Below the pieces are notes generated by a model that made no database searches, was not told the origin of the DNA, and was given only the letters and a program-made list of their open reading frames with translations. Below, in pieces: positions 11,641 to 23,400 of a stretch of 64,000 nucleotides of DNA. Source of the stretch: Macrostomum hystrix (lineage: Eukaryota; Platyhelminthes; Macrostomidae); assembly GCA_950097015.1 (NCBI GenBank), contig CATNEN010000039.1:9704001-9768000 (forward strand), in the 5' to 3' direction. Within the stretch, counting starts at the first letter, position 1, and every line of letters begins with the position of its first letter. Position numbers and translations under genes: made by a program.

Positions 11641-12617
11641 GACCTGAAGAAATGTATATGACAGCCAATCACTTGACTTTCTCTCCAGTTCGACTACGGC
11701 AAAACCACAACGTCATTGCCAGTATTTAAAACGAATAGCATTTCGAAAGTAAGCAGAATTTAATTTTTAATTAAATTTAGCTGGATTAATCTGTCATAGT
11801 TTTCCAGGATAACATGAGAATGATTTCTGCTTTTAATGCTTCAACAAGAGGAAACAAAGCAACAGAATTTATATGGATTTATACAGATCATATAGAGGGA
11901 GGTGGACTGAGACTGTCACTGTATAAATTATTACATATAGAATGATATATCCAAACATTCAATCAGCTAATAGGAAAAAGACAAAGAACTTTAATGTCTA
12001 GATTATGCCCATCAGAAGAGGATTTCGGGTCTGCAATCGGATAATTGAATTTAGTGATTTTTTCCTGTGCCATAATGAAGCCTTTTCTAATCAAGTATCA
12101 TATCATGCTCAGTCTTGTACTCTTCAGGCATCAAAGCTATGAAATGAGACACTAAATTGTTATTTCTAGGAATAAAAAAGTAGGTAAATCAAAACCAATC
12201 TTTGCAGCTCAATAATTTTTTTACGAAAACGACAAACAAGGTTTGAAAGACAGGTTTCTGGCAGTTTAACCTACGTTATCTATTGCGGAATATTTAGTAT
12301 CGATTTGGTCTGTGGATGCCATCCTGCAGCTAATGGCAATCCGCCATTAGTGGTGGTGTTTGCCAGCGTTTCTCTTGCAGATTTCCGCACCAATACAACG
12401 AGAACTTTCTCCATTCACAACCTTGCTTTAGTGAACTCAAGAAAGAATATACAAGTATATCGACCCGGAAAGTGCAAAAATTTCATGCAACAATGGCCTT
12501 TGTTGATACCCTATCGCCTATCCAATATCCTGTTTCAAAGCCTACACGTATCTTAAGGCCAATATCCATGCTACGGAAACTTAATGTTTTTATAAAGTGC
12601 GTGAGCATAGAAGAGGA
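11641..12617. other. AT-rich intergenic stretch
   Basis: A short open frame at 12305-12556 resembles nothing known. No promoter, RNA or repeat structure is recognised. Confidence 0.25.
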
Positions 12618-12775
12618 GGTTGTTGCCTCGTGGTTAGAGCGTCGGACTCACGACTTAAAGGTCGCGGGTTCGTTTCCCGACTGGAACGATTTGTGTACTT
12701 TAGCAAGGATGTGGCGTCTCCCCAGTCCATGGACTGAACAGCAGTCGGCTGTCGAGAAATCATCTTCATATTATC
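12618..12775 (+). mobile_element. tRNA-derived SINE, copy 2 (internally deleted)
   Basis: The tRNA-like head is nearly intact: A-box region GTGGTTAGAGCGTCGGACTC and B-box region GCGGGTTCGTTTCCCGACT. The central block after TTTAGCAAG is deleted, and the copy resumes at GATGTGGCGTCTCCCCAGTC and CATGGACTGAACAG. It belongs to the same family as copies 1891-2160 and 49975-50305. Confidence 0.8.
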
Positions 12776-13014
12776 CACGACAAAAACGACAAAATTAATA
12801 AAAGCCCTTTCTAATTTCGAGATACCCATGGCATCCATTCCACCCTCCATTGCTTGAGAGAAAGGCAGCATCGTCAAAGGCAGCTGACGAAAATTATGCT
12901 AATTTGACGTCCGATCAAGTTTGTCTATGGCCAAACCACATTATAAAAAAGATAATAGCGGAAAATAAATATGTCAATTGATTTCGCTAAAAAAGCCAAT
13001 TGATTTCCCCATTA

Positions 13015-13214
13015 GCTGAAGTCGAAAGCGAGGGCCCAACCAGCCTTCTCGACCATAGATAAGTCCAAATGAATTCCCTTAAGTCCAATTGATTTCCCTG
13101 AATTCAATGTGTTTTAAGCATACTCTCCGGGGAAATCGATTGGAGTTGTTTCATTCTGTTGTCTGTGGTCGAAATCGAGGATTCATAGTTAGTCTTTGTC
13201 TACAGCGCAAATCT
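13015..13214 (+). repeat. Left terminal inverted repeat of the mariner-like element
   Basis: This is the reverse complement of 13936-14135 with few mismatches. Its inner end copies the first codons of the transposase fragment (CTACAGCGCAAATCTGG), so the inverted duplication reaches into former coding sequence. Confidence 0.9.
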
Positions 13215-13350
13215 GGCATGTACAAGAGAACAGAGGTCATCAACCTATGTAACAAATGAAACAAAGTAACAAATAATGAACAAATAACCAGGTTTCGGGT
13301 CATGCGGGTCATGAAAATTATGAAGTTAGCTTTGCCGTACCTGGCGTACG

Positions 13351-13945
13351 TCACTGGAAGATATTGGCATATTCGAGGCACCGCTGATAGTACACCATGA
13401 CGTGGTGACACCATTGGCGACACTTGTCCAGATTCAGCCCGTCGATGCATCCCAACACTTCCTGTTGCAGCAGAGTCATCCGTCTCCTGTGAAGGGTAAC
13501 TCCTTGCTGTGCTGCCGCGGCGCGGTCTCCCATCTGCTGCTGAATGTCAGGCTGCGCGAGGCGCTGCTTCACTGCTGCTTTCAGACAACTGCCAGCGACC
13601 TCAGCTGCGTTTTGGAAAGGCGAGTACGGTGGAAGATGTCGTACTTGATGGTCATCTCGCAATCCTGGGACATTCGCATGCGCTCGAGCATTATCGCAAC
13701 GGAGAACAAATGCGCTGTCCACCAGTTGGTCTATTTCCATCAGCATTCCCTGAAACTGTGCATTTGTGAATCCACCTTCGGCAAGCTGGTAATGGACCAG
13801 CCCAAGGTCTGGCGAAATGGCGAGGCACAGGGTCAAATTCTGCCCCTCTGGCCAGCAACAATGTGCACGGCGGGCTCGCCCATCCTTGCCCAGCCTTGCG
13901 TTCTGGCGGTCCATACATTGAAGCCAAACTCATCCAGATTTGCGC
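13351..13945 (-). pseudogene. Broken DDE transposase fragment (Tc1/mariner superfamily)
   Basis: The catalytic core is visible: NLDEFGFNVW with the first Asp, then RCDNARAHANV with the second, then HLPPYSPFQNAAEV, which ends in the Glu position. Spacing and motifs fit the Tc1/mariner/IS630 DDE_3 fold. The first block and the rest lie in different frames; a single-base shift occurs near 13846, in the run after GGCCAGAGGGG. The helix-turn-helix DNA-binding domain is absent, and the fragment begins inside the right inverted repeat. It would once have catalysed cut-and-paste transposition; it cannot now. Confidence 0.8.
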
Positions 13946-14135
13946 TGTAGACAAAGACTAACTATGAATCCTCGATTTCGACCACAGACAACAGAATTAA
14001 ACAACTCCAATCGATTTCCCCGGAGAGTATGCTTAAAACACATTGAATTGAGGGAAATCAATTGGACTTAAGGGAATTCATTTGGACTTATCTATGGTCG
14101 AGAAGGCTGGTTGGGCCCTCGCTTTCGACTTCAGC
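13936..14135 (-). repeat. Right terminal inverted repeat of the mariner-like element
   Basis: Partner of 13015-13214. It ends CGACTTCAGC at 14135, followed by TA. The transposase reading frame starts inside its inner edge. Confidence 0.9.
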
Positions 14136-14137
14136 TA

Positions 14138-14519
14138 TATATAAGAACATATTTTTAGACATGCAAGAGCTGTTTACGGAATGCAGTCTGGTATAAACTG
14201 TGAGAGTTAGGCTGATGTGACAGAATAATTGCGTACAGGATGACATGAAAATGCTTGCTGCCTGTGTTTTCCACAAGATCGGAACCAGCAGTCATATGTC
14301 ACGTATAGTTGAATTTGGCTAGTCAGAGTTGCATGCTGTTTCAAATTTTAGTACCAAACGTACAATTTTACAATGTCACTTAACATGCAACTTAAAATAG
14401 ACACTGAATTGAATATAATATTGTTTCAAATATTTTCTCATATCAGCATTTAAGAATAACTTTATTTTGGATCTTTGTTTGAATGCCAGTTAAATATATT
14501 ATAGAAATCCATTTCAAAA
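14138..14519. other. AT-rich intergenic stretch
   Basis: No recognised feature between the transposon and the next array. Confidence 0.25.
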
Positions 14520-15610
14520 TACATTAGGTAAATCCCTCTTGAATATGTTAGGGAAATCCCATGGGAAATTATTTGGGAAATCCTCTCTCAATCAACGTAG
14601 GAAATCCCTATTAAGTACGAGCCGTATTGTAGCGAATTTTAAATATAAACTTGTAAATGGAAGTGCCATTAAATTAAAAATTAAATGTACAAGGAAACCG
14701 TGTATAAAAATTTTTTTCTTATAAGAAGGGAAATAGAGCTTATTATCACAAGGGAATTCCCTCTTCCAAACAGGTGAGAAATTGAAATTGAATTCCTATT
14801 TCCAACACGAATGGAAATCTCGTTTATTTTTAATTGGGGAATTCCCATTTACTATTGGACAGGTAATCCAATTTATTCCTAAAAGGGAATCCCTGTTTCC
14901 GATTGGACGGGAAATCCCATTTATTCTCATAAGGGAATTCCCATTTCTTAAGGGACGGGAAATCCCATTTATTCTCATAAGGGAATTCCCATTTCTTAAG
15001 GGACGGGAAATCCCATTTATTCTCATAAGGGAATTCCCATTTCTTAAAGGACGGGAAATCTCATTTATTCTCATAAGGGAATTCCCATTTCTTAAAGGAC
15101 GGGAAATCCCATTTATTCTCATAAGGGAATTCCCATTTCTTAAATGGACGGGAAATCCCATTTATTCTCATAAGGGAATTCCCATTTCTTAAATGGACGG
15201 GAAATCCCATTTATTCTCATAAGGGAATTCCCATTTCTTAAATGGACGGGAAATCCCATTTATTCTCATAAGGGAATTCCCATTTCTTAAATGGACGGGA
15301 AATCCCATTTATTCTCATAAGGGAATTCCCATTTCTTAAAGGACGGGAAATCTCATTTATTCTCATAAGGGAATTCCCATTTCTTAAAGGACGGGAAGTC
15401 CCATTTATTCTCATTAGAGAATTTCCATTTCTCGTTAGACTAGAAATCTCATTGATTCTCATAAGCGAGTTCTTATTTTCTATTAGATGGGTAATCCCTT
15501 TGATTCTCATAAGGGAATTCCCATTTCTTAAATGGACGGGAAATCCCATTTATTCTCATTAGAGAATTCCCATTTCTCGTTAGACTAGAAATCGCATTGA
15601 TTTTCATTAG
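14520..15610. repeat. 48/49-bp minisatellite with GGGAATTCCC and GGGAAATCCC
   Basis: Decayed copies (14520-14880) lead into about 14 regular units. Each has AAGGGAATTCCCATTTCTTA followed by GGACGGGAAATCCCATTTAT. Units with AAAGGACG are 48 bp and those with AAATGGACG are 49 bp. Both decamers fit the kappaB consensus GGGRNWYYCC. The right edge (15410-15610) is decayed again. Related short-unit sequence recurs at 19198-19810. Confidence 0.95.
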
Positions 15611-16114
15611 GAAATTTCCAATTCATACCAAAGGCTGCAATTAAATTCGATTATCAAAGCATTGAATGAATCGTTCAGACATCTCAATTTGAGCTGTTTT
15701 GGTAAATAACTTGAATTTAGTGGACTCAAAAGATTGATTGATTTCCTGTTCAAACAAGACAGCTCCCGCCGTAGGAAATCAGTTCGCAGCTTTTCTTCGC
15801 AATACGTCAAAGCAGATTTACCATTTCTTTCTTAAATAAAAGCTGGTCATTTCTTATAGCCAGCAGAACTCCCAAATGATTTCCCTGGGGGGAGAAAGTT
15901 AAAAAATAATACGTATGGGGGAATTTTATACTAGCTAAGCAAAACAATGGCCTTAGGGGTCGCAGTGGATGGTAATTTTTCTTAACTAGCTTAACGAGGC
16001 CGCGGAAAATCAATTGATCGTATTATCAATCGACAATTACAGGTCTAGAAAATTTTGCCACGAAAGATTAATAATTAATTTGCCTAGATTCAAACTAAAG
16101 AAAAAATATCATTG
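15611..16114. other. Intergenic stretch, nothing recognised
   Basis: Two short minus-strand open frames occur here without recognisable content. Confidence 0.25.
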
Positions 16115-16635
16115 GACAATCAGATTCGCCGGCCTTCCTCGATCTGACCAATAGGAACCGTCCTATTCTTGTAGGCCAACCAGAGATTTGCATGCCATAC
16201 CGACCTGACCAATAGGAACCGTCCTATTCTTGTAGGTCAACCAGAGTTGCATGCCATACCGACCTGACCAATAGGAACCGTCCTATTCTTGTTGGCCAAT
16301 CAGAGTTGCATGCCATACCGACCTGACCAATAGGAACCGTCCTATTCTTGTTGGCCAATCAGAGTTGCATGCCATACCGACCTGACCAATAGGAACCGTC
16401 CTATTCTTGTTGGCCAATCAGAGTTGCATGCCATACCGACCTGACCAATAGGAACCGTCCTATTCTTGTTGGCCAATCAGAGTTGCATGCCATACCGACC
16501 TGACCAATAGGAACCGTCCTATTCTTGTTGGCCAATCAGAGTTGCATGCCATACCGACATGACCAATAGGAACCGTCCTATTCTTGTTGGCCAATCAGAG
16601 ATTCACAGGTCATCCCGACCTGACCAATAGGAATC
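16115..16635. repeat. 59-bp minisatellite carrying CCAAT boxes
   Basis: About nine 59-bp units. Each has TTGTTGGCCAATCAGAG, CATGCCATACCGACC and TGACCAATAGGAACCGTC. It shares the CCAATCAG and ACCAATAGGAA blocks with the 61-bp array at 11118-11640, so the two arrays have a common origin. Confidence 0.95.
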
Positions 16636-17094
16636 TTTCTGACCTGGCTAAAAAAAACCAATCGTTCGTTAATTTTTTCCGCCGTTTTTGTTAAAAGAAA
16701 CTGTAAAAACGAAACCAGACGAACGAATAAACAGCGAACAATTGGAAATGATCACAAAATGACCAATACAATGGACACTTTTTTACAATCTCATAAAATG
16801 CTTCAAAGCTATTTAAGCTTTGAGACACAGCATTATATTAGCCAAATATTGAACTGTGTTGCCTAATTTTTAGTCTCAAAATCACCGAATTAAACTATGT
16901 GGAACACAATATGGACGCTTGCTAAACATAGCTGATTGCATTTTGAATTATTACTGCAAAGCAATGCTTCTAATTACAGCTGCACTACAGCTGCACAGTT
17001 AAAGATTAAAAGTTTACTGCACACAAACTGCAATCAAGGAGTAAAACAAAAGTTAATATTATAGGCTCAATTACTTTTTTTATTAATCTGACAT
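16636..17094. other. AT-rich intergenic stretch
   Basis: No recognised feature. Short GACGAACGA-type repeats occur near 16670-16730. Confidence 0.25.
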
Positions 17095-18325
17095 TGATAC
17101 ATTAAATTGACCTGAAACTGGTCCATTAAACTGACCTGAAACTGGTCCATTAAACCATCATTAAACTGACCTGAAACTGGTCCATTAAACCATCATTAAA
17201 CTGGCCTGAAACTGGTCCATTAAACTACCATTAAACTGACCTGAAACTGGTCCATTAAACCACCGTTAAACTGACCTGAAACTGGTCCATTAAACTACCA
17301 TTAAACTGACCTGAAACTGGTCCATTAAACCACCGTTAAACTGACCTGAAACTGGTCCATTAAACCACCGTTAAACTGACCTGAAACTGGTCCATTAAAC
17401 TACCATTAAACTGACCTGAAACTGGTCCATTAAACTACCATTAAACTGACCTGAAACTGGTCCATTAAACCATCATCAAACTGATCTGAAACTGGTCCAT
17501 TAAACCATCATTAAACTGACCTGAAACTGGTCCATTAAACCACCGTTAAACTGACCTGAAACTGGTCCATTAAACCATCATTAAACTGACCTGAAACTGG
17601 TCCATTAAACCACCGTTAAACTGACCTGAAACTGGTCCATTAAACTACCATTAAACTGACCTGAAACTGGTCCATTAAACTACCATTAAACTGACCTGAA
17701 ACTGGTCCATTAAACTACCATTACACTGACCTGAAACTGGTCCATTAAACTACCATTAAACTGACCTGAAACTGGTCCATTAAACTACCATTAAACTGAC
17801 CTGAAACTGGTCCATTAAACTACCATTAAACTGACCTGAAACTGGTCCATTAAACTACCATTAAACTGACCTGAAACTGGTCCATTAAACCATCATTAAA
17901 CTAACCTGAAACTGGTCCATTAAACTACCATTACACTGACCTGAAACTGGTCCATTAAACTACCATTAAAGTGACCTGAAACTGGTCCATTAAACTACCA
18001 TTAAAGTGATATGAAACTGGTCCATTAAACTACCATTACACTGACCTGAAACTGGTCCATTAAACCACCGTTAAACTGACCTGAAACTGGTCCATTAAAC
18101 CACCGTTAAACTGACCTGAAACTGGTCCATTAAACCACCGTTAAACTGACCTGAAACTGGTCCATTAAACCACCGTTAAACTGACCTGAAACTGGTCCAT
18201 TAAACCACCGTTAAACTGACCTGAAACTGGTCCATTAAACTACCATTAAACTGACCTGAAACTGGTCCATTAAACCACCGTTAAACTGACCTGAAACTGG
18301 TCCATTAAACCACGATTAAACTGAA
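17095..18325. repeat. 35-bp minisatellite, about 35 copies
   Basis: Units contain ACTGACCTGAAACTGGTCCA followed by TTAAACTACCATTAA or TTAAACCACCGTTAA. The two sub-types are interspersed in runs. It lies downstream of the CDK8 stop codon. On the CDK8 sense strand every unit contains TTTCAGGTCAGT. Confidence 0.95.
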
Positions 18326-19043
18326 CTGAAATAATTACATAGGGAAGACCTTAACTAAAACAAAAAAGTATAAAAATAATGCATATAGCTTCTACCTAAA
18401 ATATAGGGCATAAGTATTATGAGTAGTTTTTATCGGGACAACGTCAAATATAGAGCGAAGACTTGACAATCGGGCAGAAAAAAGTGGTATTAAAAAAGCA
18501 GAAATCGAAAAACCAAAGAAATGAAAGGATAAAAAAGCTTGGCTATTACCTTAAGTTGCACAGCTGTCTTACAGTAATTTAGACAATGAAAGAATACAAA
18601 GGCAGTTTATAGTCAGTTTCGAATGTGAAAAAATATACAAACATAAATAATTAGTTCCACAATTAGACTCGCAACAGCCTATTATAAGTAGCACAGTTGA
18701 AAAAAAGACGACAACACACACGCGAGATGCTGAAAGAAGACTGGGCAAACTAGATGAAGCCTAAATGATGCCTATTTAGCCTTGGGCAGGGCTTGTTGCG
18801 GAAAGCATCAATTACCGGAAATACAAAAGTGAAATAAAAATAGGCAAAAAGTGTGACAAAGATATATCATCAGATTGTACTTATTGGAGAATTAAAAAAT
18901 GAAATAAAAGCAACAGAAACAGGCTTACACCCGCACACAGTTTAAGGTACAGAAAAATTTAAACTGGGACACAACAGAAAGCAACGAGGCTGCATATATT
19001 TTGCGGCGCGTTCAAGCAGTTTCTATTTGCACAATAATCAAGA
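18326..19043. other. Downstream region of the CDK8-like gene
   Basis: AT-rich sequence that probably includes the CDK8 3' untranslated region. I could not assign a clear AATAAA on the minus strand close to the stop codon. Confidence 0.3.
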
Positions 19044-19127
19044 CTAATTATAGCTTGCCCTATAGCCGTTGTATTCCTGCATTGGGTAGGGCTTGGGGTG
19101 GCTGGACTGAAGCTGCTGGCTGACCAC
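19044..19127 (-). CDS. CDK8: CDK8 exon 6 (C-terminus)
   Basis: The acceptor ACCGATTCCGCAG precedes GTGGTCAGC in phase 0. It encodes 27 residues ([20 protein letters not shown]...) and the stop. The tyrosine/proline-rich end resembles the tail of animal CDK8 proteins. Confidence 0.7.
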   Translation of the reverse strand: MVSQQLQSSHPKPYPMQEYNGYRASYN

Positions 19128-19947
19128 CTGCGGAATCGGTACAATGATGCGATTTATTGTACTGGAGAAATCACAATAAAATCTACAAACTAAATACGCA
19201 TTGAATCGACAAGGGAAATCCCCTCTGAATCTACAAAGGAAAACCACACTGAATCTACAAGGAAAATCCAGATTGAATCTACAAGGGAAATCCCAATTAA
19301 ATTTGAAAGGGAAATCCCAATTAAATCTACAAGGGAAATCCCAATTAAATTTGAAAGGGAAATCCAAATTAAATCTACTAGGGAAATCCCAATTAAATCC
19401 ACAAGGGAAATCCAAATTAAATTTAAAAGGGAAATCCAAACTGAATCTACAAGGGAAATCCCAATAAAATCTACTAAGGAAATACCAATTAAATCCACAA
19501 GGGAAATCCAAATTAAATTTAAAAGGGAATTCCAAACTGAATCTACAGGGGAAATCCAAATTGAATCTACAAGGGAAATCCAAATTAAATCTACTAGGGA
19601 AATCCCAATTAAATCCACAAGGGAAATCCAAATTAAATTTAAAAGGGAAATCCAAACTGAATCTACAGGGGAAATCCAAATTGAATCTACAAGGGAAATC
19701 CAAATTAAATCTACTAAGGAAATACCAATTAAATCCACAAGGGAAATCCAAATTAAATTTAAAAGGGAAATCCAAGCTGAAATATACAAGGGTAATCCCA
19801 AATAAACCTACGGTTATCATATAAAATAGGGAGTTCTTCTAGGCCTCTTACCCCGTGCTGATGATAGCCTCGCTGCTCTGTGGTATTTGGCATCTGCTGC
19901 AGCCGCATGCGTTTAGCCGCTGGTTCGCAGGCGGCTGTGGATGCCGC

Positions 19948-19987
<40 letters not shown>

Positions 19988-20452
19988 TGCACTGGCTGTG
20001 ACTGCTGTTGCTGTTGTTGCTGCTGCTGCTGAAATTAGAAGGTTAAGAAAATAAGACAGTGATTGAGCACATTGTGAGACAATAGACAGAGCGAAAGGCA
20101 ATAGACAGACTCAGTACCCAGTAAAAAAAGCAACAATACGCAAAGTTGAAGATGGCTTTAAAAGCGAATAAGCAGCACATGTTAGAAGCGATTAAACAGT
20201 GCTAAAACAGGAAACAGGAAATTTTAAAAGCGCAGAAAAAAACGATAAAATGATTCATAGAGTACTTTGTAACAACACACATCCAGACTACTCTCACAAT
20301 TCTTGAGAGCTCGAAACAAAGTTAACAGATGATTACCGAGCTCCGTGAGCAGCTGTATCCGTTACTGCCGCCACTGCCAAAACTAAAATGACTAGCGGAG
20401 ATGGCAGCAACAGCGGCAGCGGCAGCAGGGGCAGCGTGATGCTGAGAGAAAG

Positions 20453-20493
<41 letters not shown>

Positions 20494-23400
20494 GCCACTG
20501 CCTGTTGCCGGGCGCGGCTGGCGAATTGAAACTGAATGCGGGATTATAGCAAACTAATAAGATGGCGAGTCAATCTACTGCATAGTTACTCCAATGAGCA
20601 GCTTACCCTGGCCGATTCCTCCTTGTCCGCGCTGTCGCTGATGAAATCCCGCTTGCCGTAGGGGATGTCCAAGTCGCCGAATATGTCCGCAGAGGGGCGC
20701 GGCTCCTCTAGGAAGTATCTGGGAGATTTGGCGAACAGGGTAGAAAATCGATAATTGATAGAGAAAATGATTCTTGAAATGTCCAATTTCATACATCATA
20801 TACATACATCAATATATCAATACATCAATACACCAATCAATATATATCTATCAATATACCAATACAACAATCAAATATATCAATACGCCAATCAATGTAC
20901 CAATACACCTATCAATACATCAATACATCAATTCGCAAATTAGCATATCAATATACTGATACGACGAACCAATCACCAGAAGGCAGTTAAAAAAAATGGA
21001 AAAAACATGGAGTCAATCAGAGCTCCTAACCTGTCCTCCAGCGCGTCCTTAGCCGTGGGCCGCTTCAACGGATCCATAGCCAGCAGCCGGCTGAGCAGTC
21101 GAAACTCCGGCCCGTTCGCCGGCAAGCCGAACCGGCCGCCCAGGTAGGCCTCCAGGCTGCAGCGTGAGTACTGCTGACCGTTGCCAAAGTTGCGCGTCAG
21201 TTCAGCGTACTTGGGCAGATGGGGCAGGTCGCGCCAGTCCTGCTGACTGGGGAAGCCCATGACGTTGAAGATGCGCTCCAGCTGGTCACGGTTATAGGGG
21301 CTGCTGGTTTTAATGTCCTCCTCCTGTTTGCAGTGGAACAGCGGCTCGTAGGTAATGAGCTCGGCCATGATGCAGCCGATTGCCCACAGGTCGATGGCCT
21401 TGGTGTAGTGCCTGGCTCCCAGGAGCAGCTCTGGTGCGCGGTACCAGAAGGTCACCACAACCGGGTCGATCTCCGTCAGGGGCGTCAGCGGCTGGTGAAA
21501 TAGGCGAGCCAGGCCCAGATCGGCAATCTTGACACGGCCGCGTTCGGGCGAGCCGGCGCCCATCACCAGAATGTTGGCTGGCTGCAGGGCGTTTGGGAGA
21601 GAGTGGATATTAGTAAGGAGAGAGCGGATATTAGTAAGGAGAGAGCGGATATTAGTAACGAGAGAGCGGATATTAGTAACGAGAGAGCGGATTTTAGTAA
21701 GGAGAGAGCCGACATTAGTAACGAGAGAGCGGATATTAGTAACGAGAGAGCGGATATTAGTAACGAGAGACCGGATATTAGTAAGGAGAGAGTGGATATT
21801 AGTAAGGAGAGAGCGGGTATTAGTAAGGAGAGAGCGGATATTAGTAAGGAGAGAGCGGATATTAGTAAGGAGAGAGTGGATATTAGTAAGGAGAGAGCGG
21901 ATATTAGTAGCGAGAGAGCGGATATTAGCAGGGAGAGAGCGGATATTGACAGGGAGGGGATATTGCTAGGGGAGAGCTGATATAGATAAGGAGAGAGCGG
22001 ACTTCGGTGATATTTTGTAAAAAATAATTTAGGACTAGCCAATAACTGAAAAACATTACGAGTTTTTATACAACTGTTAATCGCGTAAAGAACCAAATCA
22101 AATCTAAATAACAAAACAGGCATGATCATGCTATTGGGATTTTATTTTTATAATAGTTAAAATATTGGACAGTGCAAAAAACAAGGTACACACAAGCACA
22201 CAAAGGCCACAAGCTTATCAGAGATCCCATCAGCTAGGATCAGAGATCCCATCAGCTAGGATCAGAGATCCCATCAGCTAGGATCAGAGATCCCATCAGC
22301 TAGGATCAGAGATCCCATCAGCTAGGATCAGAGATCCCATCAGCTAGGATCAGAGATCCCATCAGCTAGGATCAGAAATCCCATCAGCTAGGATCAGAAA
22401 TCCCATCAGCTAGGATCAGAAATCCCATCAGCTAGGATCAGAGATCCCATCAGCTAGGATCAGAGATCCCATCAGCTAGGATCAGAGATCCCATCAGCTA
22501 GGATCAGAGATCCCATCAGCTAGGATCAGAGATCCCATCAGCTAGGATCAGAGATCCCATCAGCTAGGATCAGAGATCCCATCAGCTAGGATCAGAGATC
22601 CCATCAGCTAGGATCAGAGATCCCATCAGCTAGGATCAGAGATCCCATCAGCTAGGATCAGAGATCCCATCAGCTAGATCCTATTTCAATAATAACATAG
22701 GTAGATTCTATGCGTGCAAAAACACACATGCATAAAAATATAAACAAAACTGACTGATAAATACTTTTTTATGAGCACAACGAGATGAACATTATTTGAA
22801 GTACAAAAATATTTTAACACAAAATGCTCCACCAAAGCTAGTCGGTGTTTGATTTACCTCTGAAATAATATTTATTTATAAACTTTTTTATAATAACGAC
22901 AATTATCGAATACTGAGATCGTTATTACCGATATGGCAGCAAAAAAGTAAAAAAGACAGTGCTTATACTTGAAATCCACGGTTTTGCACAGTAAGAAAAA
23001 AATGAATGATCAACGCACAGATAAACAGACAAACAAACACACAAACAAGGAAATGAAGGACTAGGCAGATAAACACAAGCAAGGACATAAAGGATGAGAC
23101 AGATAAACACACAACAAGAAACGAATGATAAACACACAGACAAACAGATAAACAGACAAACACACACACACAAGAAAATGAAGTATGACACAGATAAACA
23201 CACAGACAAACAGAAAGACAAACAGATAAACAGACAAGCACACATATAAACAGATAAACACACAGATAAACAGATACACACGCAGATAAACAAACAGACA
23301 AGTAAACACAAACACGAAAATGAAGATTCCGACAGATAAACACAAACAAGAAAATGAAGATTGAGACAGATAAACACAAACAAGAAAATGAAGATTCCGA

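Larger units (their letters stand above)
13013..14137 (-). mobile_element. Mariner/Tc1-superfamily element with long terminal inverted repeats
   Basis: An 1121-bp element (13015-14135) bounded by inverted repeats of about 200 bp (13015-13214 and 13936-14135), which begin GCTGAAGTCGAAAGCGAGGG. Both ends are flanked by TA, the target-site duplication expected of this superfamily. Inside lies part of a DDE transposase on the minus strand, without the N-terminal DNA-binding half and with a frameshift. The element is therefore non-autonomous. The repeats carry internal direct repeats around AAGTCCAATTGATTTCCC, similar to the IR/DR layout of some Tc1 elements. Confidence 0.85.
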
